This document shows, piece by piece, positions 32,589 to 40,451 of a stretch of 42,537 nucleotides of DNA. The translations under genes and the position numbers were made by a program. Position 1 is the first letter of the stretch. Each line of letters opens with the position of its first letter. The stretch comes from Solirubrobacteraceae bacterium (GTDB lineage: Bacteria > Actinomycetota > Thermoleophilia > Solirubrobacterales > Solirubrobacteraceae): contig JADGPO010000090.1 in the NCBI GenBank assembly GCA_017882405.1, positions 1-42,537 of the forward strand, read 5' to 3'. Under the pieces are notes generated by a model. It searched no databases, was not told where the DNA came from, and worked only from the letters and a program-made list of their open reading frames with translations.

Positions 32589-34070
32589 GTGCCGATCCGC
32601 TGGCGGCTGGCCGGCGGCTCTGCGGCCCTGACGCTGGTGATCCTCGCCAGCTTTGCGGGGATCGTGGGCGTGCTCACCAACCGCCAGGTGCGCACTCAGT
32701 TCAACGACCAGGAGACGGCCGCAGTCGCTCAGCTCTACGGCGAGCTCAACGGCAGGCTGAGCATGAAGAAGAACACGTCGCAGCTGAACTGCCCCGCGAC
32801 CAAGCTCTACGACTACGCGAGCGCCGAGCATGCGCAGATTCGCTTCTTCGACTCCTCCGATGGCGAGCTGTTGTGCTCGGCGCCGCTGCGGCCGAAGCTG
32901 TTCACAGTCTCGCCCGTGAGGAGCTCCGGCACATTCACCGAGGCGGGCCACCGCGTGGTGGTACGTCGGCTGGACGTCAAGCCGGTCGGCTGGGTCAAGC
33001 TTCTGTACGCGCTCCCGCTGTCCGACGTGGACCAGACTCTGGCCCGGGTGCGGGTGTTCCTGCTGCTGGGCGTGGTGGGGGGCGCGATCCTCGCTCTGCT
33101 CGCCGGCCTGTTCGTGTCAGCGCGGGCGATGAGCCCGATCGTCGAGCTGACCGACGCGGCCCGTGAGATCGAGCGCACCCGGGACGCCCGCCAGCAGCTG
33201 CCCCACCCCGAGGCCGAGGACGAGATCGCGGAGCTGGCGCGCACGCTGGAGAGCATGCTCGGGGCGCTGGACTCGGCTCGCTCGGACACGGTGGCGATGC
33301 TCGACCGCCAGAGGGAGTTCGTGGCTGATGCGTCCCACGAGCTCCGGACCCCGTTGACCAGCGTCCTCGCCAACCTGGAGCTGCTGACCGAGGAGCTGTC
33401 GGGCGAGCAGGCCGAGACGGCCGAAGCGGCCTTGCGGTCCACCCGTCGCATGCGCCGGCTGGTGGGCGACCTGCTGCTACTGGCGCGCGCCGACGCCCGC
33501 CGCGTCCAGCCGCGCCGACCGACCGACCTGGGCGAGGTGCTGGGCGAGGCCGCCGCCGAGCTGGGCCCGATGGCCGATCGCCACGAGGTCTCGATTCAAG
33601 CGCAACCGGCGGTCGTCGACGGCGTGCGTGACGAGCTGCATCGTCTGGTGCTCAACCTGTTGGAGAACGCCGTGCGCCACACCCCGCCGGGGACGAGCGT
33701 CCGCGCCTGGACCGAGGCGCGCGACGCCGAGGCCGTGCTGGTCGTGCAGGACGCCGGGCCGGGTATCCCCGAGGATCTCCGCGGACGCGTGTTCGATCGC
33801 TTCGTTCGCGGCGGGCGTGACGGCGGGCGCGGCTCGGGCCTGGGCCTGGCGATCGTGCGCGCGGTGGTGCATTCCCACGGCGGCACGGTGACCCTGGGTC
33901 GCTCCGAGACCGGTCGGGGAGCGCGCTTCGAGATCCGCATTCCGGCGGTCGTCGCGCCGGAACTGCCGGCGGCCGTCGCCCCCGAGAACGGGGACGGGGC
34001 CGGGCAGGCGGCCGATCAGACCTCGACGACCACCGGCAAGACCATCGGGCGCCGGCGCAACCGGTCGTAG
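32589..34070 (+). CDS. Sensor histidine kinase
   Basis: A 493-residue partner of the preceding response regulator. A first membrane helix (about residues 5-27) is followed by a ~130-residue extracytoplasmic sensor region, a second helix (ARVRVFLLLGVV onward), HAMP, HisKA (VADASHELRTPLTSV, phospho-His), and HATPase_c (NLLENAVRHTPPG, GPGIPEDLRG, GRGSGLGLAIV). GTG at 32589 (VPIRWRLAGG) is preferred; GTG at 32526 would overlap the regulator by 59 nt. The last ~18 residues are antisense to the end of rnj, and the C-terminal extension after the ATPase fold is not conserved in the family. Confidence 0.9.
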   Translation: MPIRWRLAGGSAALTLVILASFAGIVGVLTNRQVRTQFNDQETAAVAQLYGELNGRLSMKKNTSQLNCPATKLYDYASAEHAQIRFFDSSDGELLCSAPLRPKLFTVSPVRSSGTFTEAGHRVVVRRLDVKPVGWVKLLYALPLSDVDQTLARVRVFLLLGVVGGAILALLAGLFVSARAMSPIVELTDAAREIERTRDARQQLPHPEAEDEIAELARTLESMLGALDSARSDTVAMLDRQREFVADASHELRTPLTSVLANLELLTEELSGEQAETAEAALRSTRRMRRLVGDLLLLARADARRVQPRRPTDLGEVLGEAAAELGPMADRHEVSIQAQPAVVDGVRDELHRLVLNLLENAVRHTPPGTSVRAWTEARDAEAVLVVQDAGPGIPEDLRGRVFDRFVRGGRDGGRGSGLGLAIVRAVVHSHGGTVTLGRSETGRGARFEIRIPAVVAPELPAAVAPENGDGAGQAADQTSTTTGKTIGRRRNRS

Positions 34071-35692
34071 ACGAACGTCGCCAGGTCGTCGTGCAGGGCC
34101 TCCTGAATGAGGTCGATCTCGCGGATCTTCTCGGCGGCGGCCGCGGCCAGGGAGCGCTCGACCTCGTCACGGATGTCGGCCATGACCTCGTCGGCCTGCT
34201 CGATGAACGGCACTCCGCGGAAGATCACCTCGGGAGGTACCACCGACTCCCCCGTCTGCTCGGAGACAGTCGCCACGACGATGAAGATCCCGTCGGCCGA
34301 CAGCATCCGGCGATCGCGCAGCGCCACATCGGCGGGGTCGCCGATGTCGACGCCGTCGACGAAGATCATGCCGGCCTGCTCCGGTTCGCCGAACCGAGCG
34401 CCGGAGCGGTCCAGCTCCAACGGGAGTCCGTTCTCGGACTCGAACACGGAGTCGGGGTGGATGCCCACGGCGTCGGCCAGTTGCGCGTGCAGGCGGATCC
34501 GCTTGTGGTCGCCATGGATCGGCATCACATAGCGGGGGCGCACCAGGTTGAGCATCAGCTTGAGCTCCTCGACGTAGCCGTGTCCCGAGGCATGGATCGG
34601 CGCCTCTCGGGGAGTGATCACCTCACAGCCGATGTGGTACAGACGGTCGACCGTCTCGTTGACCGCCCGCTCGTTGCCGGGGATCGGTGTGGCCGAGAAG
34701 ACGACCGTGTCCCCGCGGCGCAGGGTGATCTGGCGGTGGTCGTTGTGAGCCATCCGGCGCAGTGCCGACAGCGGCTCGCCCTGGGAGCCGGTGGAGATCA
34801 CCACCACCTTGTGGTCGGGCCAGTCCTCGACCTCATGGGGCTGGATCATCATCCCCTCCGGCACCTCGATGTGCCCCAGCGAGCGGCCGATGTTGACGTT
34901 CTTGCGCATCGAGCGCCCCACCAGCGCGACCTTGCGTCCCAGTGAGGCGGCGGCGTCGACGACCTGCTGGACGCGGTGGATGTTGGAGGCGAAGCTGGTG
35001 ACCACGATCCGGCCCTGCGCGCGCGCGAACACCTCCTCCAGGTGCGGGCCGACGGTGCGCTCGGAGGGAGAGAAGCCCGGGCGGTCGGCGTTGGTGGAGT
35101 CCCCACACAGCAGCAGCACCCCATCGGACCCCAGCTCGGCCAGCCGTGACACGTCGGCCGGCGGGCCGTCGACGGGCGTCTGATCAAACTTGTAGTCGCC
35201 GGTGAGCAGCACCGTGCCCAGTCCGGTCCCCAGCGCTACCGCGCACGAGTCGGGGATCGAGTGGGTCATGTGCACGAGCTCGGCCGTGAACGGCCCCAGC
35301 GCGACCTGGTCGCCGGTGGGCAGGTCCTCGAGCTTCACGTCGCGCAGGTGGTGCTCGTCGAGCTTGGAGCGCGCCATCGCGATCGTCAGCGGACCGCCGT
35401 AGACGACCGGCGAGCGCCCCGATCCGCTGCGTCCGAGCTCCCGCAGCACCCAGGGCAGGGCCCCCAGATGATCCTCGTGCCCGTGCGTGATGATGATCGC
35501 CTCGATGTCGTCGGCTCGCTCGCGCAGGTAGGCGAAGTCGGGCAGGACCAGGTCGATCCCCAGCATGTCGGTGGTGGGGAAGCGCAGCCCCGTGTCGACG
35601 ACCACGATCCGGTCCTCGGACTCGACGACCATCATGTTCTTGCCGATCTCGCCGAGCCCGCCGAGCGGCAGGACTCGCACTTTTGTGCTCAC
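34016..35692 (-). CDS. rnj: Ribonuclease J
   Basis: A 558-residue metallo-beta-lactamase/beta-CASP ribonuclease with both endonuclease and 5'-3' exonuclease activity in characterised members. Metal ligands lie in HGHEDH (residues 70-75) and LTGDYKFD. The beta-CASP motifs (VVTSFASNIHRVQQ core SFASNIHR; ISTGSQGEP; VHASGHG) are intact, and the C-terminal oligomerisation domain ends MVLPVVVEV. The GTG start overlaps the dapA stop by 4 nt. Its 3' end overlaps the kinase gene by 55 bp tail to tail. Confidence 0.95.
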   Translation of the reverse strand: MSTKVRVLPLGGLGEIGKNMMVVESEDRIVVVDTGLRFPTTDMLGIDLVLPDFAYLRERADDIEAIIITHGHEDHLGALPWVLRELGRSGSGRSPVVYGGPLTIAMARSKLDEHHLRDVKLEDLPTGDQVALGPFTAELVHMTHSIPDSCAVALGTGLGTVLLTGDYKFDQTPVDGPPADVSRLAELGSDGVLLLCGDSTNADRPGFSPSERTVGPHLEEVFARAQGRIVVTSFASNIHRVQQVVDAAASLGRKVALVGRSMRKNVNIGRSLGHIEVPEGMMIQPHEVEDWPDHKVVVISTGSQGEPLSALRRMAHNDHRQITLRRGDTVVFSATPIPGNERAVNETVDRLYHIGCEVITPREAPIHASGHGYVEELKLMLNLVRPRYVMPIHGDHKRIRLHAQLADAVGIHPDSVFESENGLPLELDRSGARFGEPEQAGMIFVDGVDIGDPADVALRDRRMLSADGIFIVVATVSEQTGESVVPPEVIFRGVPFIEQADEVMADIRDEVERSLAAAAAEKIREIDLIQEALHDDLATFVYDRLRRRPMVLPVVVEV

Positions 35693-36549
35693 GCTGCGGT
35701 GGCCAGCATGCCGTGGCGCTCGAGCATCGCACGCACGGTGGAGAGCTCGTCGGCGTCGAGCTCCACGTACGGAAGGCGTGGGCGGCCCACGGGTACGCCG
35801 ATCAGTCCCAGCGCGGCCTTGAGGCTGCAGGCCGCGGGCGCGATTGCAAGATCGCGGTAGACGTCCTGCAGTTCAGCGTCGATCTCGTGGCGGCGCTCAG
35901 GCTCGTCGACCATCCGGTGCATCTCCGCGCCGAAGATGTGGCTGCCGGTGAGGATCCCACCCGGCTCACCCAGATCGAGCACGGCGGCCAGCAGGTCGTC
36001 GTTGCCGGCGTAGATCACCATCCCGTCGACCTTGGCCAGGTTGTCCGGGTTGGCCTGCTTGACGCCGACGATGTTGTCAAGCTGGGCCAGCTCGGCGAGC
36101 AGGTCGTTGGGCAGGTCCGCGCCGGTGCGCACCGGGATGTTGTAGAGCAGGATCGGCAGGTCGGTGGCGCGCACCACCTCGTGGTAATGGGCGACGATCC
36201 CCCGGCGGCTGGGCCGGTTGTAGTACGGGTTGACCGACAGCAGGGCGTCGGCGCCCAGCGCGGTCGCGCGCTCGGTCAGCATGACGGCGTGCCGGGTGTC
36301 GTTGGAGCCGACCCCCGCGATGATCGTGTGACTTCCGCCGAGCTCTCCGACGGCCAGCTCGATCACCCGCAGGTGCTCCTCGTCGTCCAGCGTGGCCGCC
36401 TCGCCGGTGGTGCCGCACACCACCAGACCATCGGAGCCGTGCTCGACGAGATGGTGCATCAACCTCACCGCCGCTTCCTCGTCGAAGCGTCCGCGCTCGT
36501 CGAAGGGCGTCACCATCGCCGTCAGGATCGATCCGAGGTCAAGTGACAT
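35689..36549 (-). CDS. dapA: 4-Hydroxy-tetrahydrodipicolinate synthase
   Basis: A 286-residue TIM-barrel aldolase that condenses pyruvate with aspartate semialdehyde, the first committed step toward diaminopimelate and lysine. Thr47-Thr48 in CGTTGE, Tyr136 in LLYNIPVRTG, Arg141 and the Schiff-base Lys164 in GVKQA are all present. Co-transcribed with rnj through a 4-nt overlap, a dapA-rnj pair seen in other actinobacteria. Together with dapB, dapL and dapF it completes the short aminotransferase route to diaminopimelate within this window. Confidence 0.96.
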   Translation of the reverse strand: MSLDLGSILTAMVTPFDERGRFDEEAAVRLMHHLVEHGSDGLVVCGTTGEAATLDDEEHLRVIELAVGELGGSHTIIAGVGSNDTRHAVMLTERATALGADALLSVNPYYNRPSRRGIVAHYHEVVRATDLPILLYNIPVRTGADLPNDLLAELAQLDNIVGVKQANPDNLAKVDGMVIYAGNDDLLAAVLDLGEPGGILTGSHIFGAEMHRMVDEPERRHEIDAELQDVYRDLAIAPAACSLKAALGLIGVPVGRPRLPYVELDADELSTVRAMLERHGMLATAA

Positions 36550-36592
36550 CGCTGGGGATTATCGCAGGGGCTCGGACAGGCCGTCCGCCGGG

Positions 36593-36760
36593 TCAGGGGA
36601 AGGTGGCGGCGACGGTCTGGTCGCTCGTGAGCGTGATGTCGCAGTAATCCGGCGCACCCGCCCGGGCGGGGCAGTTGTCGCTGAACGTCGGCGCGCTGTT
36701 CGTCCCCAGTGTCCCGTGGTTGGCCTGGACCTGGACCTCGCCGTTGACACGGACGAGCAT
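36593..36760 (-). CDS. 55-residue ORF resembling the end of a secreted repeat domain
   Basis: ATG at 36760 with GGGAGG 8 nt upstream, and TGA at 36593-36595. The protein has two cysteines (Cys30, Cys40) and ends YCDITLTSDQTVAATF, which resembles the CTVTMSADxSVTATF ending of InlB-like or bacterial Ig-like surface repeats. There is no signal peptide. It may be a small real gene or the tail of a decayed secreted protein. TATAAG lies directly after the stop of the upstream GNAT gene and could act as a -10 element. Confidence 0.45.
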   Translation of the reverse strand: MLVRVNGEVQVQANHGTLGTNSAPTFSDNCPARAGAPDYCDITLTSDQTVAATFP

Positions 36761-36797
36761 CGAGCAGGCCTCCCTGCCGCGAGCGAGGACCCTTATA

Positions 36798-37934
36798 TCA
36801 CCGCGAGCTGTCCGAGTCGAGGAGCCGCTCGTACACCCGCCAGCGCTTGACGACGCGCCCCCCCAACGCCTTCAGTCCCCGGTTCATCGAGCTGTTGGTC
36901 TCGAGGATGAAGCCCGCCTCACCGTACTTCTGGCGGCCGCGCTGCGCGGCGGCGAAGTGCTCCATGTAGAGGGCGGCTGCGACGCCGGTGTGCTGGTACT
37001 CGGGCAGCACCCCCAGAAAGCCGACGCGCAGGCGGTCGATGATCCGCTCGCGGTTGAGGTAGTACCACCAGCCGAGCGGCAGCAGGCGGCCGCGCATCTT
37101 CCTGTAGACCTGGTGGATGTCAGGGATCGTGATCGCCATCGCGATCGTCTTGCCGTCCTGCTCGGCGACCATGAACCAGTCGCGGGAGTAGATCAGCTGC
37201 ATGTCGATCGCATAGGCGTCGAGATCGGCCTTGGAGTACGGCACGAACCCCCAGTTGCTCGACCAGGCGGCGTTGTACACCGTGGCGAACTCGTCCATCT
37301 CGGCGCGCAGATGGCGGCGCTGCATCTTACGGATCGTGATCCCGTACTTGCTGTGGGCTCGCTCGGCGATCTTGGGCAGGATCGGGTTGATCCGCTCGCG
37401 ATCGTCGATCGACAGGTCCCAGCTCAGCAGGTCCATCACCTTGGACAGACCGGCGGCCTCGCACAGGCGCTGGTAGTACGGCGGATGCCAGGGCTGGCGG
37501 ATCAGCGGCTCGCGGTCGAAGCCCTCGATCAGGATCCCGGACTCGTCGTTGAGCTGGAAGTCCATCGGGCCCACCATCCGGTCGCAGCCGTGAGCGGTGA
37601 GCCACACCTCGGCAGCCGACAGCAGCGCGTCGAGGACCTCCGGGTCCTCCTCGAACTCGAGGAATCCGAAGTTTCCCCAGCGGCTGCCGTGGTACTGGTT
37701 GAAGGCGAAGTCGACCTGGGCGCAGGCGCGTCCCACCGCGCGGCCGTCGCGGCGGGCCAGGAAGTACTCAGCCGTCCCGTGGGTGAAGAACGGGTTCAGC
37801 TTGGGGGTCAGGAAGGCGTAGCGCTCGAGCTTGAGCGGCGGGACCCACGGGGTTCCGGCATGCAGGCGGTAGGGCAGCGCCACGAATTCCTTAAGGTCTG
37901 AGAAGCCGCGCACGGCGCTAACGTCGATCGACAT
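36798..37934 (-). CDS. GNAT-fold acyltransferase-like protein (YghO-like)
   Basis: A 378-residue cytoplasmic protein. The N-terminal half has family segments FVALPYRLHAGTPWVPPL, GRWGNFGFLEFEED-like RWGNFGFLEF, GPMDFQLNDESGILIEGF and PPYY. The C-terminal half resembles a GNAT acetyl-CoA fold with VGFLGVLPEYQHTGVAAALY and ETNSSMNRGLKALGG. Homologues are widespread and mostly uncharacterised. It may be an N-acetyltransferase, or relate to FemAB-type aminoacyl transfer, but the substrate cannot be read. ATG at 37934. It precedes the 55-residue ORF on the same strand. Confidence 0.75.
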   Translation of the reverse strand: MSIDVSAVRGFSDLKEFVALPYRLHAGTPWVPPLKLERYAFLTPKLNPFFTHGTAEYFLARRDGRAVGRACAQVDFAFNQYHGSRWGNFGFLEFEEDPEVLDALLSAAEVWLTAHGCDRMVGPMDFQLNDESGILIEGFDREPLIRQPWHPPYYQRLCEAAGLSKVMDLLSWDLSIDDRERINPILPKIAERAHSKYGITIRKMQRRHLRAEMDEFATVYNAAWSSNWGFVPYSKADLDAYAIDMQLIYSRDWFMVAEQDGKTIAMAITIPDIHQVYRKMRGRLLPLGWWYYLNRERIIDRLRVGFLGVLPEYQHTGVAAALYMEHFAAAQRGRQKYGEAGFILETNSSMNRGLKALGGRVVKRWRVYERLLDSDSSR

Positions 37935-37939
37935 GGCGT

Positions 37940-38240
37940 CGCAACCGTATCTGGATCGCGGTCAGGCGGGAGCCAGTCGGGGCACAGGCGGTCCAGGTCG
38001 GCGGGGCCCATCCGGCCGTTGGCGCCGGTGGCGCAGCATGCTCATGATCAGGGTGATGCCGCTGCCCGCGCTGACGAACAGCAGCTTGGGAGGCAGTTGG
38101 TCGAGGAACAGGAACTCGCCCTCCACCCCACCCAGGGAGACGATCGCGCCCGGGCGGCCGCGCCGGACCAGGTACGGCGAGACCTTGCCCTGTCGACGTT
38201 CTTGACGGTGATGCTGATCACGCCGTCCTCCCGCGCCGTG
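37940..38240 (-). pseudogene. Decayed ferredoxin/flavodoxin reductase (DesC-like)
   Basis: Pieces of an FAD/NAD(P)-binding oxidoreductase are legible in different frames: REDGVISITVKNVD, then after a frameshift KVSPYLVRRGRPGAIVSLGG and FVSAGSGITLIMSMLRH, and then in a third frame GPADLDRLCPDW. The order matches reductases that feed electrons to fatty-acid desaturases. The N-terminal flavin region, a stretch of about 70 residues before the last piece, and the 2Fe-2S C-terminus are missing. At least two frameshifts and an internal deletion have occurred. It lies divergent to a TetR gene that may once have controlled it. Confidence 0.75.
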
Positions 38241-38268
38241 GCTTGGCTCCTCTCTCAGACATACTTCC

Positions 38269-38297
38269 TACTCAACAGTAATATCCGATCCAGTAGA
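38269..38297. promoter_or_regulatory. AT-rich operator/promoter candidate upstream of the tetR gene
   Basis: The 12-bp dyad TACT-CAAC-AGTA (38269-38280) lies in a markedly AT-rich stretch (about 38255-38315). A wider CTACT...AGTAG pair spans 38268-38296. TetR regulators often bind such dyads in the gap to their divergent targets, here the decayed reductase. Confidence 0.4.
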
Positions 38298-38309
38298 TTT
38301 CTGTACGAA

Positions 38310-38960
38310 TTGTCGGGTCAAGAGGCCAGAGCCGACGAGGGCGTCCGCGCCACCCGTCGCGCCGGGACCCGCGGGATGCCGCGCTCGCTGCGCGAGCAGC
38401 TGATCCTGCAGGTGGCCGGCCAGGTGTTCGCCCAGGGGGGCTACGACCGCGCAGCGATGGATCGGATCGCCGAGCTGGCCGGCGTCTCCAAGCCGATGCT
38501 GTACGCCTACTTCGGCTCCAAGGAGGGCCTGTACCTGGCCTATGTGGAGCGCACCGGTGCCGAGCTGGTCCAGCGACTGGTGGGCGTCGGGGTTCAACGC
38601 GGTGAGCCACGGCGGCTGCGGCCCGTGATCGACGAGTTCCTGGCGTTCGTGGAGGAGCATCGTGACGGGTGGACCGTACTCTTTCGCGAGCTCAACGCGA
38701 GCCTCCCGCTGGCCGAGCAGGTCGCTCAGCTGCGCTCGGAGATCGTGGCCGAGGTCCGGCGGATGCTGGAGCGCGAAGACGTCGGCTCTCCTCCGAGCCT
38801 CACCCCGCCCGCCTCCGAGGGCGTCGCCGAGGCGATCGTGGGCGCCGGCGAGTCGCTGGCCAACTGGTGGCTGAAGAAGCCCAGCGTTCCCCGCGAGGAC
38901 GTCGTCGACTGGTACGTGGGCCTGGCCCGCGCGGCGATCTCCAGCGCGTCCGCGCGTTGA
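38310..38960 (+). CDS. TetR-family transcriptional regulator
   Basis: A 216-residue regulator with the TetR_N HTH (REQLILQVAGQVFAQGGYDRAAM represented by AGQVFAQGGYDRAAMDRIA; GVSKPMLYAYFGSKEGLY) and an all-helical ligand-binding C-terminal domain. TTG at 38310 is chosen because the segment TRRAGTRGMPRSLR is normally part of the N-terminus in this subfamily; ATG at 38376 would remove it. There is no clear Shine-Dalgarno. In related gene clusters TetR proteins of this type sit beside desaturase and reductase genes and repress them. Here only the damaged reductase remains. Confidence 0.8.
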   Translation: MSGQEARADEGVRATRRAGTRGMPRSLREQLILQVAGQVFAQGGYDRAAMDRIAELAGVSKPMLYAYFGSKEGLYLAYVERTGAELVQRLVGVGVQRGEPRRLRPVIDEFLAFVEEHRDGWTVLFRELNASLPLAEQVAQLRSEIVAEVRRMLEREDVGSPPSLTPPASEGVAEAIVGAGESLANWWLKKPSVPREDVVDWYVGLARAAISSASAR

Positions 38961-38991
38961 ACCGGCGGCCGGGCTGATCCGGCCGCCGCGT

Positions 38992-39771
38992 TTACAGGAT
39001 CCCCGGGAACGCCCCGCCGTCGATCAGCAGGCTCTGGCCGGTGATGTAGCCGGCCTGGGCCGAGCAGAGGAAGGCGCAGGCGGCGCCGAACTCGGCGGGG
39101 TCCCCGAACCGCCGGGCGGGAATCTCACCCCGGCGGCGCTCGGCCACCTCGTCCGCGGTGGCGCCCTGGCGCTGAGCGGCCGACTCGGTGTTGGAGCGCA
39201 GCCGGGCGGTGTCGAAGGCGCCGGGCAACAGGAAGTTGATCGTGACGTTGGCGTGGGCCACCGAGCGCGCGACGCCGGCAAGGAAGCCGGTGAGTCCCGC
39301 GCGGGCGCCGGAAGAGAGGTCGAGGCCGCTCATCGGCATCCTCACCGAGCCCGAGGTGACGTTCACGATCCGCCCGAAGCGGCGCTCCACCATCCCGTCG
39401 ACGACGCTCTGCACGAGCGCGATCGGCGTGGCCATGTTGGCGTTGACACCGGCCTGCAGTGCCTCGGCGTCGACCTCGCGGAAGTCCCGAAACGGCGGGC
39501 CGGCGTTGTTGTTGACGAGGATGTCGGGCGCGGGTGCCGCGTCCAGCAGCTGCCGGCGGCCCTCCGGCGTGCCCACGTCGGCGGCCACGGGCACGATCTC
39601 GGCGCCGGGCTCGCCGGCGATCTCGGCGGCCGTGTGCTGCAGCCTGTCGGCGTCGCGGCCGTTGATGACCACTCGGCAGCCGGCACGGGCCAGCTCGACG
39701 GCGCAGGCGCGCCCCAGCCCCTGGCTGGATGCGCACACGATCGCGCTGCGTCCTTGTAGGCCGAGATCCAT
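38992..39771 (-). CDS. SDR-family protein lacking the Tyr-x3-Lys motif
   Basis: A 259-residue Rossmann-fold protein of the FabG-like SDR type: ASSQGLGRA nucleotide-binding turn, LVNNNAG, Ser in VNVTSGSV, and C-terminal ITGQSLLIDGG. Where catalytic Tyr and Lys are expected it reads LSSGARAGLT, so both are absent. A group of SDR sequences with SNGARxGLTG at this place is widespread, so this is a subfamily property and not damage. The reaction is unknown. It starts 2 nt after the dapB stop, as the last gene of the pnp-M16-dapB-SDR run. Confidence 0.85.
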   Translation of the reverse strand: MDLGLQGRSAIVCASSQGLGRACAVELARAGCRVVINGRDADRLQHTAAEIAGEPGAEIVPVAADVGTPEGRRQLLDAAPAPDILVNNNAGPPFRDFREVDAEALQAGVNANMATPIALVQSVVDGMVERRFGRIVNVTSGSVRMPMSGLDLSSGARAGLTGFLAGVARSVAHANVTINFLLPGAFDTARLRSNTESAAQRQGATADEVAERRRGEIPARRFGDPAEFGAACAFLCSAQAGYITGQSLLIDGGAFPGIL

Positions 39772-39773
39772 AC

Positions 39774-40451
39774 CTAGTCGAGGAGCTTCTCCAGGCCGAC
39801 CATCGGCGAGCGGTCCAGCGCGCCCACCCGGCGGACCGCCAGCAGCACACCCGGCATGAAGGACTCTCGGTCGATCGAGTCGTGGCGGATCGTCAGCGTC
39901 TGGCCGACGTCGCCGAGGATCACCTCCTGATGGGCGACCAGGCCCGGTAGCCGGACCGAGTGAACGGGTACCTCGGGAGCGCCCTCGCCGGCGGCCTCGC
40001 GCATCAGCGCGGCGGTGCGCGCCGCCGTCCCCGACGGCTTGTCGACCTTGCGGTCGTGGTGGAGCTCGATGATCTCGGCGCTCGCCATGTGCCGCGCCGC
40101 CTCGGCCGCGAACTGCATCATCAGCACGGCGCCGATCGCGAAGTTGGGCGCCACGAACACGTTGGCGCGGGCTGCGCCCAGCTGCGCCAGCTCGTCAGGA
40201 TCGAAACCGGTGGTGCCGATCACCACGTGCACGCCGGCGGCCACCGCCTCGCGGGCGTTGGCCAGCGCCGTCGAGGGGACCGTGAAGTCGACGAGCACGT
40301 CGGGACCGGCCGCCAGCGCCTCGGTCACCGTGTGATCCAGCGCGGGATCGGCGCGGGCCACCAGCTCCATGTCGTCGGCGCCCTGCACCGCCCGGCACAC
40401 CGTCTCCCCCATGCGCCCGGCGGCTCCCGCGACCGCGACCTTGATCGCCAT
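39774..40451 (-). CDS. dapB: 4-Hydroxy-tetrahydrodipicolinate reductase
   Basis: A 225-residue NAD(P)H-dependent reductase acting after DapA. The nucleotide-binding GAAGRMG (residues 9-15), FTVPSTALAN, GTTGF, PNFAIGAVLM and the catalytic/substrate-binding ELHHDRKVDKPSGTA are all present. Its length is at the short end of the family. ATG at 40451 overlaps the M16 stop by one base (TGATG). With dapA, dapL and dapF in this window it supplies diaminopimelate for peptidoglycan and lysine. Confidence 0.95.
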   Translation of the reverse strand: MAIKVAVAGAAGRMGETVCRAVQGADDMELVARADPALDHTVTEALAAGPDVLVDFTVPSTALANAREAVAAGVHVVIGTTGFDPDELAQLGAARANVFVAPNFAIGAVLMMQFAAEAARHMASAEIIELHHDRKVDKPSGTAARTAALMREAAGEGAPEVPVHSVRLPGLVAHQEVILGDVGQTLTIRHDSIDRESFMPGVLLAVRRVGALDRSPMVGLEKLLD

